Origin: Trichosphaerium sp. ATCC 40318
Taxonomy: Eukaryota; Discosea; Flabellinia; Trichosidae
Reading direction: 5' to 3'
Assembly: GCA_038496445.1 (NCBI GenBank)
Contig: JALMLS010000507.1
Coordinates: forward strand, 496,001 to 560,000
DNA length: 64,000 nucleotides
Every line of letters starts with the position of its first letter. The stretch's first letter is position 1. The translations under genes were made by a program, and so were the position numbers. This document shows, piece after piece, positions 25,301-37,413 of this stretch. The notes under the pieces are model-generated. The model was given only the letters and a program-made list of their open reading frames with translations, did not search any database and was not told the DNA's origin.

Positions 25301-26005
25301 CAATCTGTAGTCAACAACCTTGACGGTTACGTCCAAGATTTTTCCTGGTTGGTACGTATCATCTGGAGATGATTCGTCACCAACAAACAGTATAATACCA
25401 TCAGTGCGAACAGTTCTGCTAGCCCAAGACATAACAGCATCTGGATCGGTACATCCTTTTCGGTTTACTGAACCATCGACAATAGGCCACTACAAAAAAA
25501 CGTAAGTGAGGGATCAATAATCGGTGTTTGTTTGTAAGTTGATCTCGGTTTTTTTAATTTTCCGCGTCAAATCACATCGTTACTCAGTAAAATCTGGTGT
25601 ATTACCACGTGTTGAAAAAAGTCACGTCACGTGATGTGAAAAAAAAACTGTTTTGTCCAAACTAGCGGAAAAAAGGAGCGAAAGCTAAAAAGGTTCTAGA
25701 GTTAACATACGTCTTCTGGTTTGCATCCCCAGGTAGGGTAGTTGGCATCACAAATACCAACTCTTCCATGAGAAGCGCAGTATACGCTAGCAAAAATCAT
25801 AGTAGTAGCGATAAACAATAGAGTCTAAACAAGCAATATTAGCAACGAGACGGTTTTTCTTTTCGTGTATTTTTGGATGTTCGAGCAAAAAAAACGTTTG
25901 AAAACAAATAACGACTTTAAAAAAGAGCAAAGTTTGTCCTGCTCCAACAAAAAAGATAGATAAGAAGCAGGCCTTTACCATTTTTGAACTGGCTAAAGCC
26001 GCCAT
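22388..26005 (-). CDS. Secreted Reeler-domain protein joined in frame to an LPMO-like domain
   Basis: Exon 1 (ATG 26005) splices to TLLFIATTMIFASVYCA, giving a signal peptide, then HGRVGICDANYPTWGC. A Reeler-like domain follows (about 24900-25500: YRGLLLYAEDEDG, HVVTHFSADLKP, STFKFVAPLEGTGKITIRC). Next comes a Cys-rich region (24480-24830, SCTEACNDVGGTC). An intron (24477 down to about 24403) then leads in frame to a second hydrophobic signal-like stretch, SALLLITVLCLSTFFTGALG, and HNWCNSNARA. The part after this (22800-24260) fits a copper LPMO-like fold: potential N-terminal His after cleavage, second His in WTTGHPG, and YIVQYYWKGYWDC near its end. The C-terminus has a Cys-rich module (23000-23450), a poly-Pro/Thr-Ala linker (22770-22910) and a small beta domain ending at TAG 22388. 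Two adjacent genes with an internal promoter remain possible. Substrate, if an LPMO, is likely a structural polysaccharide (inference). Confidence 0.7.
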
Positions 26006-26071
26006 GAGGTGCGTTCCTTGTGTGTGCTCTTGTTATTTGATTATTTTTACGACAATGAACACTGTCGAAAA

Positions 26072-26462
26072 ATGGGATTCAATACAACGAAACGACGCAC
26101 AATGGTGCCGCTGTTTAAACCCTTTAAACCCTTTAAACCCTTACAATATGCTTCACGTTCTACACCTGGCTTGAAAGTCTTCAATACTGCGTTTTACAAA
26201 AACTTGGATACTCAACGCATCAACAGTAAGTATTTGTAATTTGTTTGTAGGTCGCTACAGGCGTTGTTCTAGGCGAAGCGCTGTCGCTAGCGCGCTAGTG
26301 AAGCGGCAGTTCACATATTCACTCTTCCCAAAGTACTCCCTATGTATAGTGGTATTTACCTTTTACGCCAATACTGGATGGTTATACAAGGAAACAAAAA
26401 CAGTGCGGGGACCGGCGTTTTTTGTGGCTAGGGACAGTTCACACATGGATCTGGTGGCTTGA
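26072..26462 (+). CDS. Possible small basic, single-membrane-segment protein (weak)
   Basis: A frame opens at ATG 26072 (MGFNTTKRRTMVPLF...), is rich in Lys/Arg and Phe, and reaches a stop at 26239. An adjoining frame (26260-26462) gives RRSAVASALVKRQFTYSLF, then a hydrophobic segment YSLCIVVFTFYANTGWLY. GTAAGT and TTTGTAG lie between them, but the implied intron is only 25 bases, well below others here. N-terminal basic residues followed by one helix would fit a small mitochondrial inner-membrane protein, but no family is recognised. Confidence 0.25.
26115..26140. repeat. Three tandem TTTAAACCC units
   Basis: Three near-perfect copies of a 9-base unit occur inside the weak ORF starting at 26072, where they encode a PFK repeat. 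Too short and isolated to call a telomeric relic. Confidence 0.6.
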
Positions 26463-27388
26463 AACTAAATAACAAAAGGGAGTACTCCAGTTTCAGCTTT
26501 AGATCTCGTTTTTTATATCACGTGACGTGTTTACGACGTTACGGACCTCGAACTTTTTGTAGAGTTACAAGTTGTCTCAATAAATTGTCTCGTAACAAAT
26601 TGTGTTTATAATACACAGCGCAAGTAAAAATATGTCGACGCGCTTATACGCTACTAGCTGAGCATAAAAAGAAAGGGCGCTAGTTAAATCAAATCCTGTT
26701 TTGTATCACAACTTAATACATTTTTGTTTGTCGCCATGGACCGAAACAATACCCTCAGTAGTACGCCTAAGAGTATTACATTCAGTTCCATCTCATACAA
26801 GCAGTGCGAAATTTACAAACTTTTCAAAACGAAAAAAAAACTTTCTTGTACTCAAACCGCGTTGGTTTGTACTCGTAAGTAGAGAACATACTTGTACTGG
26901 AAGAAAAGTACAGGTACTTTTTAGGATTATTGTACTGGGGAACAGTTTGTACTCAAGTACTGAGTGCACGTAATTTTTTCCCTTGTATCACATGTACTTG
27001 TTGTCTCAAATTTCAGCCACCTTTGCGACGCTAGCAGCCATCGTACGAAATGTTTTTCTGGTATTACAACATGGATAAATACTACAATCCCGGAATATCT
27101 GTTTTTTAATATCTTTTTTGAACTTGAAACATAGTTTTTCACCGTTTGGCGTATGTCATATTGTTTTTACCCACATAGTTGTATTAAATTTGTTACACAC
27201 TTCACGAAACGCTCACTGACACTTTATCACCACCCAAGTTGGCACGTTGGTGACAAAAAATTTGAACTCAATGAATATGATAGTTGGGCGATATCTGCGA
27301 TGTCATTACAGCGCTGACTGTGCAGTCGAACCCAAAAAAAAAAAACGTCATGTTATGTTATTTGTCGTTTATTTTTTTTACAATGTGA

Positions 27389-28494
27389 CTAAACGCAGAA
27401 GGACCAATCAACAAGCATACAATTCGCACATAGAGGGTTAGTCTTTCTACAAATAGTCTGACCAAACCCAACACATTGATGGTTTATTCCATCCTTTCCC
27501 CATACTTTCTTTGGAAGCCATGTCTCGAGCTCCTTTGCAGTTTTTACTAGATTATTTTTTTCATGTACCCAACCAAGTCTTACAAATACTATTGACACGT
27601 ACGTCAACACCAATACCAATAGGCCAAAAAAAGACGTATCATCAGTACCACTGTTATTTAAAAGCGACGCACTTATTCCATTCATGTGTAAGCGTAAGCA
27701 TTGCTACTTATACTCAACAGAAGGAAGCTTCATTAACTCTAAGTTTTTTTGGTACGATTACTAATAGTTCGTAAAAAGGATAATTTATCCCTTGGAAAGT
27801 TCTACTAACCTATCCTTGACTCAGGTATATCACCATTATCTCCAAGTAATACACTCGATAAATGCTAACTAAAACTTTGAGGGTTTTAAACATAACGCTT
27901 CTTAACACGCGCTCTAGCTTGTTGAACACGGGTTGGCACATCAATCATAGTACAACTTGATGTGAGTGAGATAGTCTGTTCATTGCTGACGGCGATGTAA
28001 GCACATGAAATCGGCTCTCTTTCTTTGTATAGCCATTATTGGTCCATGCATTACACCCTACAGTATCCTAATGAGATATTTGAGCGTTTGTAGATAATTA
28101 TATTTTGTGGCACGTACAATGGTGCTAATGCGCTCATTCGCATTGACTGGATTGTGTTGTACGTTTTACGCCACGCATACTGTACTTTATCACTATTAAC
28201 ACGAAAACCCGTCTGTTGGCGGCGAGTTTCCTGTCATTTAGACCGCTTTTTACAAAGAAACCTCGGAAAGTTTTCAGTTGTAGCGTTTGTTGTCATCTTT
28301 TGGCGTGTTTACAAGAAAACTCGCACTGTTTTCGGCGTTTTTGCCTCTTGCTCACAACACTCCTGAAACATACAAATAGTCGAACTTGGCTCTTCTACGC
28401 ATGTAAAGCCATACAGAGGCGGAAACGTTTCAGTGGAAGTCGTTTCCGCAGCCATTATTATTCTCCTTGTTTTCGTGGTCACCATGCTGTCCAC
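27389..28494 (-). pseudogene. NTHL1-like: Decayed NTHL1 / endonuclease III DNA glycosylase
   Basis: The 5' half is intact: an exon from ATG 28494/28455, then a spliced exon with VQYAWRKTYNTIQSMRMSAL, then LDTVGCNAWTNNG and ESRFHVLTS, which match the eukaryotic Nth N-terminal pattern. After that the frame breaks. The next block is shifted and reads LTSSCTMIDVPT where the family has LSSQTKD. About 35 residues appear missing. LLGDNGDIPESRIG is followed by stops, and the helix-hairpin-helix with its catalytic lysine is destroyed (LVELSKG then stop). The C-terminal part is recognisable in two frames: GVDVRVNS (matching VDTHVHR) then RLGWVHEKN, ELETWLPKKVWGKDG and VGFGQTICRKTNPLCANC, the Fe-S cluster end. 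Several independent lesions make a functional glycosylase very unlikely. A working paralogue presumably exists elsewhere, since loss of this base-excision enzyme would otherwise need compensation. Confidence 0.8.
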
Positions 28495-28825
28495 GATAAT
28501 ATGTCAGCATGTTACAGCAATTCTCCTCGCGTACAAAAGAAAAAAACGCATGTTAGATTTTACTGACAACTTCTCCAATCAACTAGACTATCTATAGCTC
28601 CAACATAGTACAATACAAGTGATGGAGCTATAGCAGCGGTGGAAGGCAATTCGGTAATACGAGATGTATTGGATCAGTTTTGGATGGTGTACAAGTAGTG
28701 TTTACCTCTGTCGACTGTACTCGAATACTGTAACAAAACAGTGTCAGTCACTGTAAAATACATGTTCTATTTTATTTAATGTCCAAACTTACAAGTAAGT
28801 CGTAGGGTGCCTTTTGTGTATTATT
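28495..28825. other. Intergenic region
   Basis: Between the NTHL1 pseudogene and the 3' end of the CLU/TPR gene. It holds the complementary words GATAGTCTAGTTGATTGG/AGCTATAG around 28570-28630, forming a weak hairpin. No gene seen. Confidence 0.4.
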
Positions 28826-31800
28826 TTATTTTTTTTGCTTTTTTGTTGGAACAACACGCTTTCCCCAAAGTTGTACGGCTTTCCACTCTGTTTTTAAACA
28901 TAAGAAAATACTCTCTTTAATTATAGATTTTACTTACCTTCTCTATTTAAGCACCATATGGGCTGTCCATCAACAGCAATAGTATAAGCAACTGGTGATA
29001 ACTCAGAGTCATTCATTTCGTCAAAAAGTGATTCAAAAGTTGGAATGTTTGGCTGCTTTCCAGCAACAAGATCTTCAACAGCAACATCTAATTTTGATGC
29101 TACTTGTTTATTTGTATCCCAAAAATGTGATAGAGCAGTTTCGAGTATCATTGTAGGAATTTTTTGAACCTCTAAATCAAAAACAGTTAAGAAAAACAAG
29201 AAAAAAACAAGAAATCAAAACAGTTTCTTACGTGGTACATCGCTCATAGTATGAACCATTAGACTTGCAATATTACACATCCACATTGCTAATTTATCTG
29301 TAATATCTTTTCCATTCAGAAGCTCAATCATTTTAAACACAGAGTCAACAGATTGCCCTGTATGTTTACCTTTAAACAAAAAGTTAAACCAAAAAAAAAA
29401 CAAGTTGTTTGTCAGTATTAAGTCCTCAAATTCGATATCAAGTACTATCAATTGTATGGAATATGTTTTGAATGTATAACAAAGATGGTCTTAAACGATA
29501 TTGAAAAGCATCCTTTGTATTAAGTCGTTGGATTTCGAAACTGTTTTTTTCCACTCTTTTTGGTTGTTGGCTGGATTTTGACGTACCAAATCGCCTTAAA
29601 ATAATATGTACAGATCGATAAAGTAACACAAGCGCGTGATCCCATTGATTAACGCAAGAAAGTACATTTCCCCAGTTATGTAATATTTTTGAAAGAGAAA
29701 CATGATGTGAAGAAACGTCCCTTCTTAATCCCTTAATAAATATAAGAAAAACAAAGTATGTGAAGAACCAAAAACCAGTTCTCAGAACTTGAATAAAGAA
29801 AAAGAACAGCCTTCATTTATAAGCTGATAAAAAGTATTGCAATTATTAGCCCACAGTAGTCGCGAAAAGATACAAGGTGCAAGAAGTAGAACAAACGAAA
29901 TCGCTTGAGCAAAAAAAGTCTCAAACTTCAAAGTACCTTGAAAGCATAACGAAATAAATGTGTAGCATAGTTATACTCTTTTAGAGAAGCGTAAATATTA
30001 GCCAAATTAGACAAAGTCTGAAAATACTCGAATCTTCTCTCTGAAGCCATCTCAAGAAGATACAAAGCCTTTCTATGATGTGAAAGAGCTTGAGTCAAAT
30101 TTCCTAAACGGTATGTTAGTAGAAAAAAAACACGTGGTATTGGTAACCTTGATGTTTTGCCACGTGACCAAGTTGATTACATACTTTGGCACTCTCTTTT
30201 ATAGCACCAATTTCTATACCAATATTTAACGCCTTTGTATAAATCTCTGTGACCCTACACTTTTATGAGACTTTGGATTAACAAGAAATTAATTGACTAA
30301 ACAATGTCATTTTTCTCTGCTGTATTATGACTTTCTAATTACCTTGAATCGCTTGCCCATTCCATAATATTTCCTAGAGCATAGTACATATCAAAATTAC
30401 CCTTGAATACAAATATGTGAGCCAAAGAAAGAAAGTAATATCAAAAAGACTAGAACAAACCTTTGTGACTGCTTTTGATTTTTTCAAACGACGGAGTCCT
30501 TTTATACCGCTTACAAGTGCGTTTATACTCTTTTCAAACTCCTTTGCAGCAATATGCGCCAAAGATAATGTCCTATACGTATTGACATAAACACCAATAC
30601 GTACAACCTAGACCTGTTAAGAAAGAACAAAGCGTTTGTGTTTTGTTTTTTTCTTATTTTTTACTTACTTTTTTTGAGATGATTGTCGTAGCCATATTAA
30701 GGTATGTCAATGCGTTTGATGTATCATTACAAGCCATTGCTTTAGAAGCAACAACACATAATGCATTACATACACTTGATGATTCCTCACCAAATACAGA
30801 GCGCAATAAAGTCCATGTTTTCTTTGCTCTTACAAAATCTTTTGTAGCATCATACTTTTGGCTTGTAAACTGTTTTTAACGTTACTCGAATATCATCATA
30901 ATACTATGGTTTCTTGTAATTATAATAAACGTACATTTGTTCGTATGAATGGACATGGTTCTTTAATGACAGGGTAAAGTGCAATGTGCTCCGCTTTGAA
31001 TTTTTTTCCAACCTCGGGCTGTGTGCCTTTTTAGCTATTAGTTCAAACGGGTTATACAATAACTAAGTGTACCAACTTCTATCAATCCTGATAAACTATA
31101 TATCCTCATTCTTAGATCTTTAAGATCAATCTAGTCTTAGGTTTTAACACAACAACAAAGCCAAAGAAAAAAAATATGCAGCATAAAAATAAGTTGACAC
31201 ATTCGTTTGTATGGTACCAATGTTATTAATTTTGTCCAGTTTAGTGTGACTTTGAAATGAACTTTCGCACGAAGTGATACAGATCTCCAAAAATCAGCTT
31301 CAGGTGACCCAGGAGTTATCGGATTCATGGCTAAATTGATATGTTTTACAGCCGCCTCAAGAATAGACTCATCTGTGTAGTTATTAGCAATGCTAACGCT
31401 CTAGAAGATACTAATGGCTTACGAGAATCAACCTTTCTCCAAGCAGAATATATCAATCCTTTTATAGTTCTAGCCAAGATCTCAACCACCAAACGAGCTC
31501 TAACTTTTTCCATCTCAAGAGGAACTATTTTCATAATATTAGAAAACAGACGTTAGAATTTGGTTTTTTGTGATTTTCTGTGGCTGACCTTTTTCTAAAA
31601 CTACTCCAAGATGACGCATATTGATCCCATATTGATGTGCCAGAAATGTTAGAGTATCCACATATTGACTGACGCGAGAAATTCTCTGAAAAGACGTTAG
31701 CTTGTACAATCCATCGTAAATTTTCTTACACTGTTTTTTTCCTCATGTAGTATTGGTACATAGTCAGCACCTTGGTAAGGTATTCTTAATTGAAGATTCC

Positions 31801-34484
31801 CTTGTTCTTGGTGTTTTTTAAGAGAAGCAATAAGTTTAGGAATCTGGGACCTAATCATGAAACGAAAAGCAACAGAAATTTCTCGATTGTGTACCTACAT
31901 CAAGAAATAAGTACTTTCATTGAACGTCATATGAAACAATGCTGTGGCAAACAACCATGTAAGGGTATCGAGATAATTGTTTTTCAAATGTTGATCCAAC
32001 ATGGCAAGGCAACACTTAGGTGAAGCCAAAGAAATACAACAGTTGTGATGGTCGAGAAACGGTTTTCTTGGCGTACATCAGCATTTCTTTTACCATGTTT
32101 TGAGAAAGCATCTGCACTTAATGCAGAACTATGTTTGGCTACAAGTTCAGGGCGTAATAATGTTACACTATTTTCTTCTGTAGGCATAACATCTGACAGA
32201 GAAGAAACTGTTAAGAAAAAAACAAGAAACAAGTGAAGACGACTCACTTTGTGGTGGCTCAGCAGGAAACAATTTGGATGCATTCATCACATAGAATCTA
32301 CCATCACTACCAAGGTGTCCTATTTAAATGTGTTAGAAAAGAGAAAGGCAAAAAAAATCGTTACCTTGAAGGTCAGCTTGAGTGTGAATAAGTACACCTC
32401 TAACGAAATGAGACTTAAGATTTAAATGCTGTGATATCTGCCACAACAAATGACCCATATGTTTATCCTTATGTACTTAATAAGTAACGCATACAATTAT
32501 TATACAACGAACATACCCGATGTTTTCCGTCCTCATGAAACCCAAAACACATCGTACTTTTATCAACTGGAACAAGAGATGATGCAAAAACCTAGTGGAA
32601 GATTACAATCTCATCCAACTTGAAGTACACAGTACCTTGTGTCCACAGTACTGTATGACCGCTGTTAAAGGTACTCGTATCTTATAGGTATGTATTAGAG
32701 AAGCTTAACGCGTGTTAGATTAACAGGACGTACAGAAGTAACTCCAGAAAAACTAACACTCAAAAGTGCTCTATGCTCATTATTTATCATTTTATGTAGC
32801 GACTCCTATGTTTGACCTGTGAGTATACAAAGGTGGTAAAAAAGGCGGTGTACAATATTGCTAACACGACTGGATACTAAAGTAAGTGCAATATTATCAA
32901 TAACAAACGTATTACCAGCTTTATCAACAGCAACATGTTCCTGGAAGAAAAATGCTTAGTTAAACATCAAATGGCATTGTCACTTTTTTGCGCACGTGTT
33001 TTGTTCCTTTAAGGAACATGTCAGTCACTATCTTTTTTGCTAACAAAGAAGAGGCCTTTGCAAAATCGAAATAAAGATTCGTTATATCCAAGTCAAGACG
33101 TTCATGTTCTTCAGTATGTTTTGTAACACGATCTCTGAGCTGCTGAAACTCAAAGTGCCATTCCCTTGATTTTCCTGTTTCCAGTTATTCAACAAAGATT
33201 CATCCAAGCTAAACGTACCTGAAGTATCTTCCTCAAACATAGCATTTGATAGACTGAATTCTAACGTAGGAAGAGGGGCAATAGGCATACTCGCTCCAAC
33301 TAAAGAAGCACTATCCTTATTTGTATTCAATGATATTTCACTAACTTCTTCATCAGTATACTCCTTCGATACCTAAACAAGTTAACTTAAAAACAAAAGA
33401 GTTGGAAGTAAACATTCATACATACCCACTGTAGTACAAGTAGTCTAGTGGCAACTTTTAATGTGGTTATAGCACCAGAATAGAGTTTTATTAACGGTGC
33501 AACAGTCGTAGTGTCCGAACCAATCTACAAAACAAGTAAGACGGTGACTTATCAATTTTTGTACTTACGAGAAGCAATTGAGCTTTAGGAAGTTTTAATA
33601 CCACTAAAGGGACCAGGTTCGTAGCCAACTCATCGCCTACAATGACAAGACGATAATCCACTTGCTTTTTTTCGAAATGAGGCGATAGTTCTTCCTTGGA
33701 CATAACAACAGTGACAGTAGCATGCTACAACGTTTGACTTAGCGAGCTACAATGCAAAACCTATAAATAAATAACTGTACCTCTTTAATAGCACTAACTA
33801 TATCCTTGCTGTGGGTAGAGTATTCAAGATCAACCTTATTATATTTGTCAATAGAAACACGTGATACAGTGACAAATAAAATAGAAAAAAAAAACTATGT
33901 ACCCAAAGGATGTGATCACCTGTTGACACTTGAGATGCATGCTTTAATTTATCTATCACGTGCGTTATAGCTCTAAAAAGTTATCAGAGAAATACATTTG
34001 GCGGGAGAACGGAGTATAACGCGTACGTAATCCACTGTTGAACCTTTTCTTTAGATGTAGTCGAGAAATAGTCTATTCTGTCTACTCTTGTGTCAGAAAT
34101 AAACGCCCACACAAATTAGTGAACGTGCCGTCCGTTGCAATGTAGAAACAATGGTCCTACCGAGTTTAGGAGTTTAATATCATATATTCCGACACAAGAG
34201 CGCGAAACTACCTTTTTTTTGTATCCTGACGCGTCTTTAACCTGTGTTGAAGCGTCTACTACAATTCTACCGACTACCTTGTTTATTGTTATTACAATAG
34301 TGCTCAAAATGCCACATACCTCTTGTTTAGGGTTGTAACAATAGATACACGGATCAATACGCCACTCTGTTCCTAGCTTGAACAGATTTGTTTTCCAAGC
34401 CTTGTTTTTGGTTACCATAGAACTTAAGAACGCGCGTACGTCTCCATCTGGTACTTTACGCACTAAAATACCTTCCATTATCAA
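28826..34484 (-). CDS. CLU-domain protein with TPR-like C-terminal half (clustered mitochondria/CLUH-like)
   Basis: Large cytosolic protein, about 1,300 residues, in more than 20 exons. Its central region matches the CLU domain: FGFHEDGKH (32530), then LLIHTQADLQGHLG-type segment HTQADLQGHLGSDGRFYVM (about 32310-32390), TLLRPELVAKHSSALSADAF (about 32090-32165), HQYGINMRHLGVVLEK (31580-31640) and VVEILARTIKGLIYSAWRK (31430-31500). The C-terminal half (28900-31300) is helical and repeated in TPR fashion (for example AHIAAKEFEKSINALVSGIK, near 30500). The N-terminal part (33000-34484) has alternating beta strands such as YRLVIVGDELA and a Ser-rich stretch, and no family I know. CLU proteins bind mRNAs for mitochondrial proteins and affect mitochondrial distribution. 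The end is TAA at 28826-28828. Single-gene assignment rests on frame continuity through many introns and on the CLU-then-TPR order of the family; a split into two genes near 33.4 kb cannot be excluded. Confidence 0.75.
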
Positions 34485-34643
34485 TATGAAGTGTGTAACC
34501 TTGCCATAGGTCCCAGTATGTTAAAAAAAAATTACACAAGTTATACAACAAGGCCAATAAAACGAAATGTAACACAAGTGTCAAGTCTGACAAATTCAGA
34601 AAAACAGAACCTGGCATTTATTTTTTTTTTGCTTTTTTTTTGT

Positions 34644-35698
34644 TTACCAAAAGACTCCTGACTCTAATGGTGGAGCTTCTTGTAATGGTTTCCATGAATC
34701 AGGTTGTGTCCATTCATTACTATTAGTCATAGAACAGTATCCATTCAAGTACGTTGCCATAGAGTGTGCGTCACCAAAGTTATCGCCTTCGTTTACAAAT
34801 TGTATAATTGAAAAAATAGGAATATTCTATTGATGACAAAATATTAGCATTTGGTGGAAGACAAATAACCGTACCGCGTTTTCACAGCATGTTATAAGGT
34901 GTTGTGTTGCTGAATTTTTCTTTACGACGGATAGAAGAGAGTTTGGTTCAAGCGGTATCCATTTTAATTTGGAAGCTTTTTCTGTATCAATATTTTTATT
35001 ATCTTTTGCTAGTTTGTCCAAGAATCGAAACTGTGGGCTAAAGAGATGGCGTCAGGACGATTTTTTAACAGTTTTAAAAAAATATTAAACTAAATAGAGA
35101 GAAAGGCGATTTGTGGTACCCTGATAGCTGTGATTCTGTTCTCATGCTTGCATCTGCTGTAGAGAGCATTATAACTTGAGAAAATCCTGCTTTTGAAATC
35201 CAATTAGTAACGCTTTTTCCAAATAATGCGTTTCTATTCTAATAGTCGTTAATACGCGTAGGGGATTGTAATTTCATGTACTGGAATGACTGGGGCACGT
35301 TGTTGTAACAGAACAGTTTTTGATTTAGCACAGAGGAACACTAAAAGCATGCTTAGCGTCTCAGTATGTAGAAAGTTTTGTACACTCAATATTTGTGGTG
35401 AGCTCTCCCTTTCTCCCGCAAAAGGCGTCGTTACCAATGGCAGGTACTACATTGGGCTCCTCAAGGTATCCTGTGGTGCATTATTATTACTGAAGACTGT
35501 TTTCGTTTAATCAACGTACCAACGCGTGGTAAACTCTCTGATGCTACAACCAAGTCCACACATAGCTGTCCTACATTTCCAATTGAAAGTGAAGGCTAAA
35601 AAGATAAGCTATTTAGCTACATTGCGTTACAAGAATGTACGTACTACCACAAGGGTATAGCCTGAAAATGACACGCTGTCGCCGGAAGGAAAGAACAT
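34644..35698 (-). CDS. PSMG2: Proteasome assembly chaperone 2
   Basis: Homologue of PAC2/PSMG2 (yeast Add66), which with PAC1 helps build the alpha ring of the 20S proteasome. It starts MFFPSGDSVSFSGYTLVPSL at ATG 35698. SIGNVGQLCVDLVVAS follows, the most conserved family block. Then come PAIGNDAF, VQNFLHTETLSMLLVFLCA, WISKAGFSQVIMLSTADA, FVNEGDNFGDAHSMATYLN (the FVSEGDNxPDA block of the family) and the end PDSWKPLQEAPPLESGVFW at TAA 34644-34646. About 270 residues in six or so exons, matching family length. Its start is only 58 bases from the oppositely oriented gene at 35757, so the two share a short promoter. Confidence 0.93.
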
Positions 35699-35756
35699 TA
35701 TAAGTGTCGCTTATTCGTTACTTAATTTAGTAAGGCAAAAAAACAGACAACAACGC
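35699..35756. promoter_or_regulatory. Short divergent promoter region
   Basis: 58 bases separate the PSMG2 start (minus) from the inferred start of the F-box/YwqK gene (plus). Promoter elements for both genes should lie here or in the 5' ends. No TATA box or other known element is obvious. Confidence 0.4.
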
Positions 35757-37094
35757 ATGAAAGCTAAAAGGTACTGTTTTGTTATAACCCAAGCGCAGGA
35801 GAAAGCCAGAAATGAAACTGCTTCAAACAGCGTTTATTTGTAGCTACTACGCCACAATTACTTCTTTTACTGACCATGCGCTTGCGCTAACGTGAATTCC
35901 AGGACTTTACCTTCTACAATTGCTACTACGAGCTCATGTCTTCTTGATATACCCGTAGAGCTTCATTTGGCGCTCGGAGGTTAGTTGTAGATAGTGTTTG
36001 TTTAAAATAGCATCTAACCAATTGCAATAGATTTAGATTACGAAATCTACAAAAAATGGCCAACCTTGTGCCTTCACGCTGCTACTACAACTCGTTATGA
36101 TGCCAAACTACGTTTCCACGGTAAACACAAGCTTGTATTTGAAGGTGACTTGTATACACAGTACTATAAACATGGTCTAAAGCAAGGAGAACATAGACAC
36201 TTTCGTCTTGTTGATAACAAACCTACTAAGCTTCTTGGATTATGTTACTACAAGGATCATAAACTAAACGGTGAGTACAAGTGTTGGTATGAAAACGGTC
36301 AGATAAGTGAGGAATGCTCTTATATAATGGATAAAAAAGAAGGCAAATGCAGCGAGTGGTACGAGAATGGTCAAACTAGAAAAACAGAATTTTTTGCGAA
36401 TGGAGAAAAAGAAGGAGAAGTCGTTGAGTGGCACGAAAATGGAGCTGTACAAGAGAAGAGATTTTATAAGAATGGATTAGTAGAAGGTATGCGTAGATCA
36501 TGGTATGATACTGGAGAGAAAAACAGTGAGGTTAGATACGTTAAAGGTCATAGAGAAGGTGATTTTAAGGAATGGTATAAAAATGGTCAGTTGCGTCATG
36601 ACTGGCATTATAAGGATAATGTGCCTGATGGTGTTGATAGAAATTGGCATAGAAATGGTCAAGTACAGCTTGAGTCACATAATAAGGATGGTGTCCCTCA
36701 TGGACGCCATAGAGAGTGGCATTCTAATGGTCAAGTTTATATTGATCAAAACTATATTGAAGGTAGACTTTATGGTGTTGCCATGAGTTGGTATGATACT
36801 GGTATTGAGTGTAGTATGTTTAATTTTAAAGGTGGACAACTTCATGGTCTTATTCGGTTTTGGCATGAGAACGGACAGCTTCGGGAGGAATATACTTGTA
36901 CAGATAATAGAAAGCAAGGTGAATGGAAGACATGGGATGCTGAAGGTAAGTTACTCACTTGTGAAGTAATGAAAGATGGAGAAAATATCTTAAAACCAAA
37001 GGAGCCCGAGGTAGAAAAAGAGGAAGAAAAAGAAGAAAAACCTACGTTCCAAAGAGGACAAATCAAAAAGAGAAGAATGAATATTAAAAAATAA
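35757..37094 (+). CDS. F-box protein with YwqK/MORN_2-type repeats
   Basis: Three exons. Exon 1 is only 14 bases (35757-35770, MKAK plus two bases). Exon 2 (35903-35979) encodes SSCLLDIPVELHLALG, the start of an F-box. Exon 3 (36031-37094) completes it with DLDYEIYKKWPTLC. Then about ten repeats of ~23 residues follow, with the pattern W-Y/H-x-N-G-Q-x(10)-G-x(4)-G-E, for example EWYENGQTRKTEFFANGEKE. The end is a Glu/Lys-rich tail. These are the MORN_2/YwqK repeats found in some bacteria and in very large numbers in marseillevirus-type giant viruses. F-box proteins act as substrate adaptors in SCF ubiquitin ligases; here that role is inference. The spliced frame is intact. A downstream reading from TTG 36066 would omit the F-box, so I prefer the spliced start. 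Confidence 0.85.
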
Positions 37095-37413
37095 CACAAA
37101 AATTACTTGGTATTTTTGTGGAAAACTGAAGAAGTGACGTAATTGTAATGTGTTCCATAATCTAATAGTATCTAATAAATAACACAACCTTCCAGTAAAT
37201 GTAGCCAAGTGTACACCAGAACAATTTCGACTGAAAGTCAAAGTCGTCAAATCAGCATTGCTGAAAAAACATAAAGCCAAATCAATATTTGTTTGCTAGT
37301 GACGAATTGATTGACTGTTTGCCATTTATTAACAAAAGGTTTTATTGTACAATTTATAATTACAAGTACGTATTTTAGGGTTTACACTGTCGCACAGAGA
37401 GTATGTACTCTAT
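37095..37413. other. Convergent intergenic region
   Basis: Between the F-box/YwqK gene and the Frizzled-like receptor gene, whose 3' ends face each other. AT-rich with AATAAA-like words near 37175 and 37380; no gene seen. Confidence 0.5.

Larger units (their letters stand above)
26006..27388. other. Intergenic region with one possible small gene
   Basis: Between the Reeler/LPMO gene start and the NTHL1 pseudogene. It contains the weak small ORF at 26072-26462, a short TTTAAACCC triplet repeat (26115-26140) and otherwise AT-rich DNA. No RNA gene recognised. Confidence 0.4.

Noticed and set aside
26115-26140. TTTAAACCC triplet as an internal telomere relic
   Set aside because: Only three units, inside a possible coding frame, and no matching arrays elsewhere in the window.
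28379-28600. Plus-strand frame with a hydrophobic segment followed by KRKKR, looking like a single-pass membrane protein
   Set aside because: It lies opposite the first exon of the NTHL1-like gene, which has better homology support. It has no start codon or upstream exon.
35938-36066. A broken start codon in the F-box/YwqK gene (ATG two bases out of frame at 35935)
   Set aside because: A spliced start from ATG 35757 gives an intact frame that matches the layout of the 61.7 kb relative, so no lesion is needed.
35757-37094. Reading the YwqK repeats as a bacterial toxin-antitoxin component
   Set aside because: The YwqK label is only a repeat-family name. The F-box, introns and lack of a partner gene argue for a eukaryotic adaptor-type protein.
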